DNA of 48,306 bases, taken from NCBI GenBank assembly GCA_021800165.1, contig JAJYZF010000027.1:1-48306 (forward strand), written 5' to 3'. Below the pieces are notes generated by a model. That model was given only the letters and a program-made list of their open reading frames with translations. It did not search any database and had not been told where the DNA came from. Shown one piece after another: positions 1-9,414 of the stretch. Origin of the DNA: Planctomycetota bacterium. Lineage in GTDB: Bacteria; Planctomycetota; Phycisphaerae; WQYP01. A program made the position numbers and the translations under genes. Each line of letters opens with the position of its first letter. The stretch's first letter is position 1.

Positions 1-2
1 GT

Positions 3-1871
3 GGGAAGCGGTTTGTGGGGCATGGGATATTGCACTTTACCGAGGTGAAGCCGACGCGGGTGGTGGCGGTGGCGGATTGGCAGGCGGGTCCGCTGAAGGG
101 AAACAGCCGGAGCGTGTGGGATTATGATGGGATGATGAAAACGACGCTGCGGTTGGAGCCGACGCAGGAGAAGCTGGATTCGGTGGTCTTGGTGATACCG
201 ATGGTGAATAAGGAAATGCCGTTGATGACGGCCTGTACGGACGGCGTGCGGTTTAATTATTCGGGTCAGGTGCCTGGTGGTGTGGGCGAGGTGTGGAATG
301 GCAGCGAAGCGCCGCGGAACAGCATTATCGGGTCGTTTGTGCCGTATATCTGGACGGGAGGCCCGGTGCGGGGGATTGCCGCGTTTGGGGATAATGATGC
401 GGGTTGGGTGGATTACCAGGCGAAAAGGCCGTGCCAGGAATTGGTGCGTGAGGGCGATGGGACGTTGGAATTGCGGATGAATCTGGTGGCCAAGCCGGCG
501 CGTTTAAGGACGGTGCACACTATTGTTCTGGGTTTTCAGGCAACGCCGATCAAACCGATGCCGAAGAACTGGCGGCTGTGGACAGAGAATGCGGGGGTTG
601 CGGGTGCTATTCACACGGTGTTTGCGGGGGCGTGTATTTATTGGGGCTGCCGGACGGCCTTTGGGGATATTTATCCACGGGGGCATGATTTTTCGATTTA
701 TAAGCAATTTGAGATGGCGCGGCGCACCGGCAAGATAAACTGGGCCTTCGTGAAGCAGTGGCTGGCAGGTTATGCGGGGGTAACTCCGACCATCGCCGCC
801 CACAGGTATGGCCCGGCGATCAACGGCATGTTCAGCAGCATGGCGGGCCACCCGCAGGAGGTGGTGACATATACGAACCCCGCGGCGATGCGTGTGGATA
901 CGCGTGCGGGCAGGACGTACCTTAATGAATGGGATCGGCATGTGTATCCGACGCGGCAGTATTATCGCGGGGAGTATTTTGACGGCACGGTGAATCCGTG
1001 TCGGAGTTTCCGAGATTTTGCCGAATGGTATTACCAGAAAATGTTGAGCACTTTTGATGACGGGATTTATTGGGACAACATGTTTTTGAAATCCGATTTT
1101 AACACAGTGTTGACCAATGCGTACCGCTTGCCGGACGGTTATGTGCAGCCGGCGACGACGTTATGGACGCAGCGGGCGTTGGTGCGGCGGACGGCGGTGC
1201 TCGATGCGCAGTTGCACAAGCCTGATCTGAACATGGTGCATATGACCAATTCGGCCATTGCGCCGGAATTGTCGTTTGCGCGCATTGATCTTGATTTGGA
1301 GGACAAATATGGGAGCAGCCCATTCCAGACCCGATTCAGCCGGGCGTTTCTGCTGACGGAAATTGCGGGGCGTCAGTTTGGTAACATACCGTTGGGGCTG
1401 GCGGGTTTTAACGGCAGCACTCCGCGGCAGTTGGTGTGGGCGCAGCGTACCTATGCGGGGGTGGCGTTGACGATGGAAATTCGGGGGTGGGATTCGGCGG
1501 GTTCATGTTATTTTCGCAACTATGGGCGACTGGTGAAGTTCGGCTACGGGACACGGGTAACCAAGACGTGGGATTATTGGCGGCGTGATTACCCGATGCG
1601 GGTGTATGGGGATAAAACCTCGTCGATTGTGGTGGCCAAGCGCAAGGGTGGCCAAGCGGTGGTGGTGGTGTGCGATTGGGGCCATGGGGGGACGATTCGG
1701 CTGAGGCTCAACCGCACGGCTCTGCATTTACCGGGGCATTTAAGCGTCATCAACATGGGAACGAAAAAAACCGTGCGTGTGACCGCCGGCGGAGAGATTG
1801 TGTTTCACTTGAAAAAGTTTGATTTTAAGATGCTGCTGGTGAACGCGGCGGGTGCGGAGGCGGGACATTGA
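3..1871 (+). CDS. DUF6067-like putative glycoside hydrolase, 5'-partial
   Basis: The frame is open to the left edge, so the visible part (about 622 codons) is the C-terminal portion of a larger protein. A GTG at 15 is the first start-like codon in view but is probably internal. The motif YDGMMKTTLRLEP near the left edge and the later DGIYWDNMF and DLDLEDKYGSS stretches resemble DUF6067-type glycoside-hydrolase-like proteins of planctomycetes and related bacteria; this is from memory of the family, not a search. The C-terminal part is rich in Gly, Tyr and Trp, as expected of a beta-rich carbohydrate-binding fold. No signal peptide can be judged because the N-terminus is missing. The LamG lipoprotein and DUF5696-like genes downstream on the same strand support a polysaccharide role. 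Substrate unknown. Confidence 0.6.
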   Translation, partial: GKRFVGHGILHFTEVKPTRVVAVADWQAGPLKGNSRSVWDYDGMMKTTLRLEPTQEKLDSVVLVIPMVNKEMPLMTACTDGVRFNYSGQVPGGVGEVWNGSEAPRNSIIGSFVPYIWTGGPVRGIAAFGDNDAGWVDYQAKRPCQELVREGDGTLELRMNLVAKPARLRTVHTIVLGFQATPIKPMPKNWRLWTENAGVAGAIHTVFAGACIYWGCRTAFGDIYPRGHDFSIYKQFEMARRTGKINWAFVKQWLAGYAGVTPTIAAHRYGPAINGMFSSMAGHPQEVVTYTNPAAMRVDTRAGRTYLNEWDRHVYPTRQYYRGEYFDGTVNPCRSFRDFAEWYYQKMLSTFDDGIYWDNMFLKSDFNTVLTNAYRLPDGYVQPATTLWTQRALVRRTAVLDAQLHKPDLNMVHMTNSAIAPELSFARIDLDLEDKYGSSPFQTRFSRAFLLTEIAGRQFGNIPLGLAGFNGSTPRQLVWAQRTYAGVALTMEIRGWDSAGSCYFRNYGRLVKFGYGTRVTKTWDYWRRDYPMRVYGDKTSSIVVAKRKGGQAVVVVCDWGHGGTIRLRLNRTALHLPGHLSVINMGTKKTVRVTAGGEIVFHLKKFDFKMLLVNAAGAEAGH

Positions 1872-1980
1872 GAAGGGATTTGGTGATAAAGGACGGGACA
1901 AAAATAACTTCAACTTTTTCGGCTGGTTCTTTTGGCCGCCGGCTTGGATGTGCGATTCCTTTGCAGAAAGGGAGCCGCCG

Positions 1981-2928
1981 ATGAAAGACGGTGTGGCGTC
2001 AGGATGGCCAGGGCGCAGGGGACGGCAATGGGCGGCAGTGGTGGTGTTGGCTGGATTGCTGGGAGTTTCCGGAGGTTGCGAGCAAGCTCGGAGAGGGTCT
2101 TCGGAGGCTTTGTCGAAGAAGCCGGTTACCGTTAGCCAAGCGGTTCTGCGGCAGCGTGCTACGGTGGAGGCGGGGGTCCAAGCGCAAGAGGTGTTGCTGC
2201 GGCAGATGACGGCCAAAACCAATCCCGCGGTGCTGAAATTTAATTCGGCGATTACGTTTTATCTCAACTTCGGCAGCGGGTCGGTGACGGCCAACATGTC
2301 CGGCGGCGATGGTACGCCGATAAAGATCAATGGGCCTGTGGTCTTGAAGCCGGGATTGTATGGCCGGGGCATGGTGGTGAGCAGCGCTCCGGGCCAGGCG
2401 TGGCAGAAGATCATTTATGCGGCGAAGGGCAATCTTGATTTGGCCAAACCTGGATCACTGGCGGTATGGCTGAGTGCTTATCACTGGACCAAGCCGGGGT
2501 TATGGAATTATTTTTTAACCGGGAGGGACGCGGGAAGGTTTTTCATGCTGGCCCCGACGGCCGTTTACATGAGTGGAGCAGGCAAGAAAGGTGGCAACGC
2601 CATTGCCGATTGGAACCCCGGATGGAAAACCGGGCAGTGGCACTTGGTGGTGTTGGAGTGGTGGTCGCAATCTTTTGCGATGTCCATCGATGGCCAAGCC
2701 TGTGCGAAAACCGACGAGCCGGCGCTGGCCGCGGCCAAAGGCCCGCCGGGCCATTTGTGCGTGGTACGTTCTTCGGCCGGTGAAAAATGTGTGATCGGAC
2801 CACTGCTGATATTCAACCGCCCGCTGACGAAACGGGAGATTCAATGGCTGTATCGGCAGGGCTTGCGGCGGGAGAAGGCGTTGCGGGAGAAACCTGCAGG
2901 ACCGGGAAAAGTGACCACGAAAAACTAA
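1981..2928 (+). CDS. LamG-like domain lipoprotein
   Basis: The start at 1981 is chosen because AAAGGGAG lies about 7 bases upstream and because it gives a charged N-terminus, a hydrophobic stretch (AAVVVLAGLLGVSGG) and a Cys near residue 32, as in a lipoprotein signal. The frame is open further upstream but overlaps the previous gene. After a Ser/Gln-rich linker, residues from about 80 onward form a concanavalin A-like/LamG domain: FNSAITFYLNFGSGS, then SLAVWLS, TGQWHLVVLEW, and a final FNRPLTKREIQWLYRQG, the usual last strand and helix of such domains in planctomycete secreted proteins. Probably anchored in the membrane and binding glycans or displayed proteins. It lies between two carbohydrate-active-like genes and is probably co-transcribed with them. 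315 residues. Confidence 0.65.
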   Translation: MKDGVASGWPGRRGRQWAAVVVLAGLLGVSGGCEQARRGSSEALSKKPVTVSQAVLRQRATVEAGVQAQEVLLRQMTAKTNPAVLKFNSAITFYLNFGSGSVTANMSGGDGTPIKINGPVVLKPGLYGRGMVVSSAPGQAWQKIIYAAKGNLDLAKPGSLAVWLSAYHWTKPGLWNYFLTGRDAGRFFMLAPTAVYMSGAGKKGGNAIADWNPGWKTGQWHLVVLEWWSQSFAMSIDGQACAKTDEPALAAAKGPPGHLCVVRSSAGEKCVIGPLLIFNRPLTKREIQWLYRQGLRREKALREKPAGPGKVTTKN

Positions 2929-2946
2929 ATACGGAGTTTTCCAAGC

Positions 2947-4902
2947 ATGAGCGACGGCACACTGGCAACACTGACGGATGATCAATTGCAATTGAGGATT
3001 ACCGTACGCGAGCAGGCGTTGGCTTTGGAATTAACGGACCGCGTGACTGGTCGCACCTGGGGGCCGACAGCGCTGGTGGCCTTGGAGGTGCATGAAAAGG
3101 CGGTGCGGCGGGAAGATCGGCTGGATCAATATCGGGTTGATCTTGTCGAGACGGGCGAGCAGGGGGTGCATGTGGTGGTGGGCGATACCGCGCGTGGCAT
3201 TACCGTGGGGTTGTGGCTGCGGCTGGTCGGGGGTGAATTGTCGGTTTTATTTGGCAATTCGGAAACCTACGAGGAACATGCGGATCGATATCGGCTTTTC
3301 GCCGTGGATGTATTGCCGGGTTTGCTGCGGGTTTCCGGGGAGGGGGGGCGGTTGTTGCTGCCGGCGAATGGTGCGACGATCTGCCGCCCTGTTGGCAAGC
3401 CAGCGGTGGAGGATCGGTTTATGATTTATTTGGAGCAGCCGCGCTGGGAAATCGCCAGTATGTTGCCGATTGCGGCGGCGTGGGATGGCCAGGGCGGGCT
3501 GATGGCGCTGGCGGCGCAGTGCGCGCCCGAAGCGCAATGCCGGGTGGCTACGGATGGAAAAGGTTCCGGTCAGGTGGGTTTCGCATTTTGCCTGCGGCGA
3601 TTGTGGATTGATCCGGTGGAATCGGCGGAGCGGGAATTTCGGTTTCAGGTGATTCCGGGTGGGGTGGACGCGGTGCATTTTGTGGCCAAGCGGTTGCGCC
3701 GGCACGCGATTGAAGATTGGAAAAAGCCGACGCTCAAGGAGCGTGCCGCGGGATCGCCGGAGGTGGCGTATCAACTGCAGACGATGATTATCAAGCTGTT
3801 TCACGGGATCCAGAATCTGGGGCCGTGCATTTCCGACACGCAGGGCCTGCCGGCGAGCCACTTTATTAACGCCATGACTTTTTCGGAGGCGACAACGGCG
3901 CTTAGAAAATTGCGGGCCGCGGGTGTGGAACGATTGTATACCCAAAGTGTGGGATGGAACGCTCGTGGGCACGATGGACTGTATCCGACGCGGTTTCCGA
4001 TCGAGCGGCGTCTGGGTGGAGAAGAGGGGTTTCGGCAATTGGTTCGTGTGACGGGGGAGCTTGGGTATCAGCCACAGGTGCATGATAATTATCAGATGAA
4101 TGTGCCGCATGCGCCGGATTGGGATGGGGAATGTGTGATTCAAGATCAGTTTGGGGAACCGCTGGTACGGGGTTGGTGGGCGGGCGGCGTTGAATATGGC
4201 ACATGGCCGGCGGCGTTGCCGGAGGAACGCGTGGGTGGGCATTTGCGGAGGTTGAAGGAGTTGGGTCTGTATGGCATGGCGTACTGCGACTACTGGATGT
4301 CGCCGCTGGAAGTGAATTATCATCCGCGGCATCGCGGCACGCGCAGTGCTCATCAGCGTGGGATGGATCGGGTGTTGGGTGAGGTTAAAAAAACTTTTGG
4401 AGCGGTAGCCGCGGAATTTGGCACGTTTGCCGGGGCTATGGCTTGTGACGCTGTTACGAGCCTGCCGCACCAATTTACGCAGGCGATACGGAGGCACCCG
4501 GAATGGCCGCTGGCCTGCCTGCTCGACGAGGACGCCCAGGTATGGGCGCTGGCTTTGCATGGATTGGTGATGCATCAGACGCCTTCCGGAGCGGAGTGGC
4601 CCAATGCCATGGCGGCGATTGCGTGGGGTGCCATTCCACGAGATGAATGGGCGGTGCGGCGCATCAAGTACGGGATTAATGTTTTTGATGCCCATCGGGT
4701 GGCGGCAACGAAAGCGATGTGCGATTTATGGGGCGGGCAATTTTGGCATCTTGCCGCGGAGGAAATGACGCGCTGTGTGTTGTCGTCGGATGGCCAACAG
4801 GTGCAAACCGCATTTGCGGATGGCACGGAGGTAAGCGCCGATTTTACGACTGGCGAACTGCGTGTGAATGGCAAGCGGATAGAGAAGCCCGCGGCGATGT
4901 AG
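2947..4902 (+). CDS. DUF5696-like putative glycosidase
   Basis: A 651-residue protein starting 18 bases after the LamG gene. It has no obvious signal peptide from this start. The N-terminal third is beta-rich (ELTDRVTGRTWGPTALVALEV, then LPGLLRVSGEGGRLLLPANG). The middle contains a barrel-like section: GVERLYTQSVGWNARGHDG, LGYQPQVHDNYQMN, and GLYGMAYCDYWMSPLEVNYHP. This order resembles DUF5696 proteins, which are distantly related to GH101-type endo-alpha-N-acetylgalactosaminidases. The acidic residues in the CDYW and VHDNYQ segments are candidate active-site positions, by analogy only. The shared strand and close spacing argue for one operon with the two upstream genes. The exact activity cannot be read from the sequence. 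Confidence 0.55.
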   Translation: MSDGTLATLTDDQLQLRITVREQALALELTDRVTGRTWGPTALVALEVHEKAVRREDRLDQYRVDLVETGEQGVHVVVGDTARGITVGLWLRLVGGELSVLFGNSETYEEHADRYRLFAVDVLPGLLRVSGEGGRLLLPANGATICRPVGKPAVEDRFMIYLEQPRWEIASMLPIAAAWDGQGGLMALAAQCAPEAQCRVATDGKGSGQVGFAFCLRRLWIDPVESAEREFRFQVIPGGVDAVHFVAKRLRRHAIEDWKKPTLKERAAGSPEVAYQLQTMIIKLFHGIQNLGPCISDTQGLPASHFINAMTFSEATTALRKLRAAGVERLYTQSVGWNARGHDGLYPTRFPIERRLGGEEGFRQLVRVTGELGYQPQVHDNYQMNVPHAPDWDGECVIQDQFGEPLVRGWWAGGVEYGTWPAALPEERVGGHLRRLKELGLYGMAYCDYWMSPLEVNYHPRHRGTRSAHQRGMDRVLGEVKKTFGAVAAEFGTFAGAMACDAVTSLPHQFTQAIRRHPEWPLACLLDEDAQVWALALHGLVMHQTPSGAEWPNAMAAIAWGAIPRDEWAVRRIKYGINVFDAHRVAATKAMCDLWGGQFWHLAAEEMTRCVLSSDGQQVQTAFADGTEVSADFTTGELRVNGKRIEKPAAM

Positions 4903-5039
4903 AGGCCGCAAGCGAAAAGGGGAGCGGCGCTGGGGTTTACCGCAGGGGGACGCGGGGAAGCGGTCAGCTTTCAGCGGTCAGCGGGGCGCGACGACGGGTT
5001 AAACACGAAGACACAAAGACACGAAGTGACGACGACGGT

Positions 5040-5150
5040 TTTTTACCATCCCGACAGACATCGGGATAAACTTCGGGCAAAGAGGAACGGAAGAACTTTT
5101 TTACCATCTCGAGGCGTCGGGATAAACTCCGGACACAAAGGAGCGCGAAG
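5040..5150 (+). repeat. Two diverged tandem copies of a ~55-bp repeat
   Basis: Both copies start with TTTTTACCATC, continue with TCGGGATAAACT and end in an AAAG-GAGCG/GAACG-GAAG-like tail. The first copy contains a perfect hairpin (ATCCCGA, loop CAGACA, TCGGGAT) at 5048-5067. In the second copy the left arm has decayed to ATCTCGA. Confidence 0.5.
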
Positions 5151-5267
5151 GACGACGAGGGGATATTGGGGGGCGATCAGCGGTCAGCGATCAGCAGTCA
5201 GCCCCGATGTGCGGTGCTGCGGAATGTCAGGCCACCGCGGTAGGCGGGGGCGGAGTGCGCGGGCGGT

Positions 5268-5295
5268 CCCGATACGCTGGTCCTCCAGCATCGGG
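5268..5295. repeat. Imperfect palindrome
   Basis: CCCGATACGCTGG and CCAGCATCGGG form a near-perfect stem with a short TCCT loop and one or two unpaired bases. There is no T-run on either side, so a terminator role is not supported; it reads more like a REP-type unit. Confidence 0.45.
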
Positions 5296-5512
5296 ATTTC
5301 GGCATCCATGTCTCAACAGTAGGGTTCGGGGGAGGCGGAGTGCGCGGCCAGCAGGCTGGCCGGCTTAAAACTTCTTCACGGATTCTGCGGCGAGGACGAG
5401 TTTTTACCGCAGGGTACGCCGGGAAGCGGAGGACGGGGGGCGCTGCGCGAGAGAGGAGCACGGCGGCTGTGGCCGCATGGAATTTAGGCGGCTGGCTTCC
5501 AGAGCACCCTAT

Positions 5513-5531
5513 GGCGGCCAAGATGGCCGCC
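5513..5531. repeat. REP-like palindrome
   Basis: A perfect 7-bp inverted repeat (GGCGGCC, loop AAGAT, GGCCGCC). Its shape and size resemble the core of the 43-bp array near 45.2 kb (CGGCGGC, loop ACCAT, GCCGCCG), but the sequence is not the same. It lies about 80 bases beyond the nnrE stop codon and could help end that transcript, although no T-run follows. Confidence 0.45.
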
Positions 5532-5612
5532 CCCCAACAGGACTCGTGGGATGGCTTTGCCAGAGGATATGGCCGCACCCGCATTTCGGGGGTTTCAATT
5601 TTGCAGGGCTGT

Positions 5613-6320
5613 TTAATCGGGAGCGGGCACGGCAAGTTCGCGCAGTAATGTGGCGGGAGCACCGATATCGGCGATGGATAGCTGGCCGGTGTAGGTGGCG
5701 GCAGCAGGTTGGGCGAAACCGATTTTCATGCCACAGAAAGTTACAGTGTGGCCGGCGCGGATGGCCAGGCCCAACGGCTCTCCGGTGTCACAATCCAGCC
5801 CGGATGGAATATCAACACTGATGACCAGGCGTTCGGCGGCATTAACCGCCGCGACCAGGGCGAGCAGGGATCCTTGAAGCGGCCGGGAAAGGCCGGTACC
5901 GAACATGCCGTCCACAATGCAGGCACTCTCGCCGGTGGCGGCAAGCCAACGAGCCAATGGCGCATCGCCGGAGGAAATATCGGTGATGGGAATATCCATG
6001 GCGCCAATGGTGGCGAGTTGCCCGGCGGTGGCGGGTTGAAACTTTTGCGATGGGGAGGTAAGCATCACATGAAGTTGATAACCGCGGTTGGCCAAGTGCC
6101 GCGCCGCCACGAGGGAATCTCCGCCGTTATTGCCGGCACCGCAGAGCACCAGAACGGATTCGCCGGGCGTGGTATAGCGTGTGACAATATGGGCGACACC
6201 GGTGCCGGCGTTTTCCATCAAGGCCGTTACGGGCAGATGAAATTGCGTTGCACAGCGGCGGTCAATCTCTCGGAGGCTGTGGCGGTTGAACCAGAGCGTC
6301 GCTTGGGAAAATAATGGCAT
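5613..6320 (-). CDS. nnrE: NAD(P)H-hydrate epimerase
   Basis: Epimerises the R and S forms of damaged, hydrated NAD(P)H so that a dehydratase can repair them. The 235-residue protein is a stand-alone YjeF N-terminal domain; the ADP/ATP-dependent dehydratase often fused to it is absent. Visible landmarks are MENAGTGVA (about residues 35-43), [10 protein letters not shown] (61-70), the catalytic-type VDGMFGTGL, and [15 protein letters not shown] strong AAGGAGG site precedes ATG 6320. The uvrA stop is only 30 bases upstream on the same strand, so the two genes are probably co-transcribed. Confidence 0.9.
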   Translation of the reverse strand: MPLFSQATLWFNRHSLREIDRRCATQFHLPVTALMENAGTGVAHIVTRYTTPGESVLVLCGAGNNGGDSLVAARHLANRGYQLHVMLTSPSQKFQPATAGQLATIGAMDIPITDISSGDAPLARWLAATGESACIVDGMFGTGLSRPLQGSLLALVAAVNAAERLVISVDIPSGLDCDTGEPLGLAIRAGHTVTFCGMKIGFAQPAAATYTGQLSIADIGAPATLLRELAVPAPD

Positions 6321-6350
6321 GGATCGGCCTCCTTTTTAAGGAAATGATGG

Positions 6351-9185
6351 CTAACCGGCAACCCTTTCCGCCACGGGCCTTAACTTGTGGCGTAGATAAC
6401 GGCCGGTATGGCTGGCGGGCTTGGCGGCCACTTGCTCGGGTGTACCCACGGCAACCACTTGCCCACCGCCCGCACCGCCTTCGGGGCCTAAGTCTATAAT
6501 CCAGTCGGCACATTTGATGACATCCAGATTATGTTCAATGACCACGACCGTATTGCCATGGTCGGTCAGGCGCGTCAGAACGCCTAAAAGGTTGTGAATG
6601 TCGGCGAAATGCAGGCCGGTGGTGGGTTCGTCCAGGACGTAAAGGGTGTGGCCGGTACCGGGCTTGCCCAGTTCTGAAGCCAGCTTGACACGCTGGGCTT
6701 CTCCGCCGGAAAGAGTGGTGCTGGACTGGCCCAATTCCACATAGGATAAACCAACGTCGTTGAGGGCTTGGAGCAGAGTTTTGATGGCGGAAAAGCTTTC
6801 AAAAAATTGCAGGGATTCTTCGATGCGCATGGCCAGCACATCGGCGATGGACTTGCCGCGGTATTTGATTTCCAGCGTTTCGCGGTTGTAGCGGGTACCT
6901 TTACATTCTTCGCAGGTGACAAAGACATCGGGCAGAAAGTGCATTTCAATACGTTTGGTGCCCTGGCCCTGGCAGGCTTCGCAGCGGCCGCCCTTGACGT
7001 TGAAGCTGAAGCGTCCGAGTTGATAGCCGCGCATGCGGGCTTCACGGGTTTTGGCGTAGAGTTGGCGGATGAGATCAAAGACTCCGGTGTAGGTGGCGGG
7101 GTTGCTGCGTGGGGTGCGACCGATGGGGGATTGGTCAATTTCGATTACTTTGTCAATTTGATCCATCCCCTGGATGCGGGTATGGAGGCCGGGGCGTTCC
7201 TTGCCGCCGTAGAGAGATCGTTTGAGGCCGGCGAGCAAAATGCGATTGACCAGCGAAGATTTTCCGGAACCGGAGACCCCGGTAACGCAGATCATGGCCC
7301 CAAGTGGAAACTTGACATTGATACCGCGCAGATTGTTTTCACGTGCGCCGATGACCTCCACAAAGTGTTTCATCTCCACGGATCGTCGCCGACTGGGCAG
7401 AGGAATCTGGTATTCGCCGGTGAGATAGCGGGCGGTGATGCTGTCTTTGGATTGGAGGACCTGGGGCACCGTGCCCTGGGCAATGATGCGTCCGCCATGG
7501 GAACCCGCCCCCGGGCCGACATCAATAAGCCAATCGGCAGCCCGGATGGTGTCTTCATCGTGTTCGACGACAATCACGGTGTTGCCGATATTGGTCAGAT
7601 GGCGCAGGGTACCGATGAGGCGGTCGTTATCGCGTTGATGGAGTCCGATGGTGGGTTCATCGAGGACGTAGCACACCCCGACCAAGCCGGATCCGACCTG
7701 GGTGGCCAGGCGGATGCGTTGGGCTTCGCCGCCGGAAAGCGTGCCGGTTTGGCGGTCGAGCGTGAGGTATTCCAGGCCGACATCATTCATAAAGCCGAGG
7801 CGGGATCTTATTTCTTTGAGAATGGGCGCGGCAATAAGCAGGTGTTCGCCGGCCAGTTGCAAGTGGTCGAAAAAGTTTAGCGCTTGGGTGACGGTAAGGC
7901 GGACGATATCGCGGATGTTTTTATCGGCAATGCGCACGGCCAGAGCCTGAGGTTTGAGGCGGTCTCCATGACAGATTTCACAGGGCTGTTCGCTTAGGTA
8001 ATGGTGGAGTCGGGTTTTGACAAATTCGCTTTCGGTATTTTCCCAACGGTGTTGCAGGTTGGGGATGACACCTTCAAAGGTTCGGCCGGTGCGTGAGGCA
8101 TCTTTGGCTTTGGTGCCGTACATAATTAAATCACGGGTTTTTTTAGGCAGGTCCTTGAAGGGCTGGTCGGGGGGCACGTTAAAATCCTGGCAGAAGCGGG
8201 CAAGGAGGCGATTGTAATAGATGTTCATGCGTTTGCCGTTGCGGCGAAAGGCTTCGATGGCACCCTCGGAGAGGGAAAGTGTGGGGTCGGCGACGATGAG
8301 ATCCGGATCAAATTCGAGGATCGTGCCCAAGCCATCGCATTTGGCGCAGGCTCCGTAAGGACTGTTGAAAGAAAACAGGCGGGGGGAAAGCTCTTCGAGT
8401 GAATTGCCGGGATGGTCCGGGCAGGCCCACCGGGCGGAATAAGTGTAATCCACCCAGGTGCCGGCCTCATCGCGGGCGATGACCACCAGGCCATCGGCGA
8501 GTTTGAGTGAGAGTTCAATGGAATCGGCGAGGCGGGTACGAATTTCGGGCTTGATGACCAGCCGGTCTACGACGGCCTCCAGGGTGTGGGCGAGCTTTTT
8601 ATCGAGGGCGGCGGCGGCTTTGATCTCGGAAAAGGCACCGTCAATACGGCATCGAATAAAGCCCTGGCGGGTCATAGCCTCGAGCACCTCCCGGTGGGTG
8701 CCCTTTTGTCCGCGTACCAGGGGCGAAAGCACCATAATCTTGGAGCCTTCGGGCCAGGTGAGCACGCTATCGACAATTTGGGAGGGACTTTGCGTGGCGA
8801 TGGGTTTGCCGCAGGTCCAGCAGTGGGGTTGGCCCACCCGGGCAAAGAGGAGTCGCAGGTAGTCGTAAATTTCGGTGGTGGTGGCGACGGTGGAACGGGG
8901 GTTGGTGCTGCCGCTGCGTTGTTCAATGGCGATGGTGGGGGGCAGGCCTTCGATTTCATCGCAATCGGGCTTTTGCATCTGTTCGAGAAACTGGCGGGCG
9001 TAGGCGGAAAGCGATTCCACGTATTTTCGTTGGCCTTCAGCATAAATGGTATCAAAGGCGAGCGAGCTTTTTCCGGAGCCGGAGAGGCCGGTGATGACCA
9101 CGAGTTGGTCGCGTGGAATATCCAGGTTGACGCTTTTGAGATTATGTTCCCTGGCTCCAATAATTCTAATGCACTTAAGAGCCAC
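6351..9185 (-). CDS. uvrA: Excinuclease ABC subunit A
   Basis: The DNA-damage recognition ATPase of nucleotide excision repair. I place the start at GTG 9185: a GGAG site lies six bases upstream, a good promoter lies 52 bases further up, and the resulting 944 residues match the usual UvrA length. The frame extends to 9359 but that extension has no homology-like features. Seen in order: [12 protein letters not shown], Walker [10 protein letters not shown], the zinc-binding insert, LSGGEAQR signature, ATP-site DEPTIGLH, second Walker [10 protein letters not shown], the zinc motif [11 protein letters not shown], a second LSGGEAQR and DEPTTGLH. It is the full two-ABC-module protein with no defect visible. 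Confidence 0.96.
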   Translation of the reverse strand: MALKCIRIIGAREHNLKSVNLDIPRDQLVVITGLSGSGKSSLAFDTIYAEGQRKYVESLSAYARQFLEQMQKPDCDEIEGLPPTIAIEQRSGSTNPRSTVATTTEIYDYLRLLFARVGQPHCWTCGKPIATQSPSQIVDSVLTWPEGSKIMVLSPLVRGQKGTHREVLEAMTRQGFIRCRIDGAFSEIKAAAALDKKLAHTLEAVVDRLVIKPEIRTRLADSIELSLKLADGLVVIARDEAGTWVDYTYSARWACPDHPGNSLEELSPRLFSFNSPYGACAKCDGLGTILEFDPDLIVADPTLSLSEGAIEAFRRNGKRMNIYYNRLLARFCQDFNVPPDQPFKDLPKKTRDLIMYGTKAKDASRTGRTFEGVIPNLQHRWENTESEFVKTRLHHYLSEQPCEICHGDRLKPQALAVRIADKNIRDIVRLTVTQALNFFDHLQLAGEHLLIAAPILKEIRSRLGFMNDVGLEYLTLDRQTGTLSGGEAQRIRLATQVGSGLVGVCYVLDEPTIGLHQRDNDRLIGTLRHLTNIGNTVIVVEHDEDTIRAADWLIDVGPGAGSHGGRIIAQGTVPQVLQSKDSITARYLTGEYQIPLPSRRRSVEMKHFVEVIGARENNLRGINVKFPLGAMICVTGVSGSGKSSLVNRILLAGLKRSLYGGKERPGLHTRIQGMDQIDKVIEIDQSPIGRTPRSNPATYTGVFDLIRQLYAKTREARMRGYQLGRFSFNVKGGRCEACQGQGTKRIEMHFLPDVFVTCEECKGTRYNRETLEIKYRGKSIADVLAMRIEESLQFFESFSAIKTLLQALNDVGLSYVELGQSSTTLSGGEAQRVKLASELGKPGTGHTLYVLDEPTTGLHFADIHNLLGVLTRLTDHGNTVVVIEHNLDVIKCADWIIDLGPEGGAGGGQVVAVGTPEQVAAKPASHTGRYLRHKLRPVAERVAG

Positions 9186-9236
9186 GCAATTCTCCAATCT
9201 CGAGGTGGTGTTAAGACCGCCAAAACCGAACTGTTG

Positions 9237-9265
9237 ATTATAAGGGCCAGGACAAAAACCGCCAA
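9237..9265 (-). promoter_or_regulatory. Promoter of uvrA
   Basis: On the minus strand: -35 TTGGCG (9265-9260), a 17-base spacer, and a perfect -10 TATAAT (9242-9237). It would give a leader of roughly 45 bases before the GTG start at 9185. It is back to back with the pgk promoter. Confidence 0.6.
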
Positions 9266-9302
9266 AAGAGCCGAAGCATGTGCGGGGCCGCATCGGGCCT
9301 TC

Positions 9303-9331
9303 TTGACCGATGGGCCGAGAATCCATAGCAT
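9303..9331 (+). promoter_or_regulatory. Promoter of the pgk operon
   Basis: TTGACC (9303-9308), a 17-base spacer and TAGCAT (9326-9331) fit a sigma70-type promoter about 80 bases before pgk. The -35 boxes of this and the uvrA promoter are 37 bases apart, so the two units diverge from one compact region. Confidence 0.45.
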
Positions 9332-9414
9332 GGCGTTGTGGTGTTCCGGGCTGGTTCATCAGGGTTATGATGTAAGCTTCGAGAACATGGATTGAATTGG
9401 GACTGTAAACGTCA

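Larger units (their letters stand above)
4903..5612. other. Non-coding region with degenerate short repeats
   Basis: No convincing gene is seen in these 710 bases; the open frames are low-complexity and unlike any family. The content is repetitive: AGC/TCAGCGG-type runs at about 4966-4990 and 5172-5201, two diverged head-to-tail copies of a unit of about 55 bp at 5040-5150, and several palindromes. It sits between convergent transcription units (the glycan operon and nnrE), so it may be a dumping ground for mobile repeats. Confidence 0.6.

Noticed and set aside
3247..4695. Long minus-strand ORF opposite the DUF5696-like gene
   Set aside because: It is the mirror of a GC-rich gene and is dominated by His, Arg and Pro. 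The plus-strand frame has clear domains.
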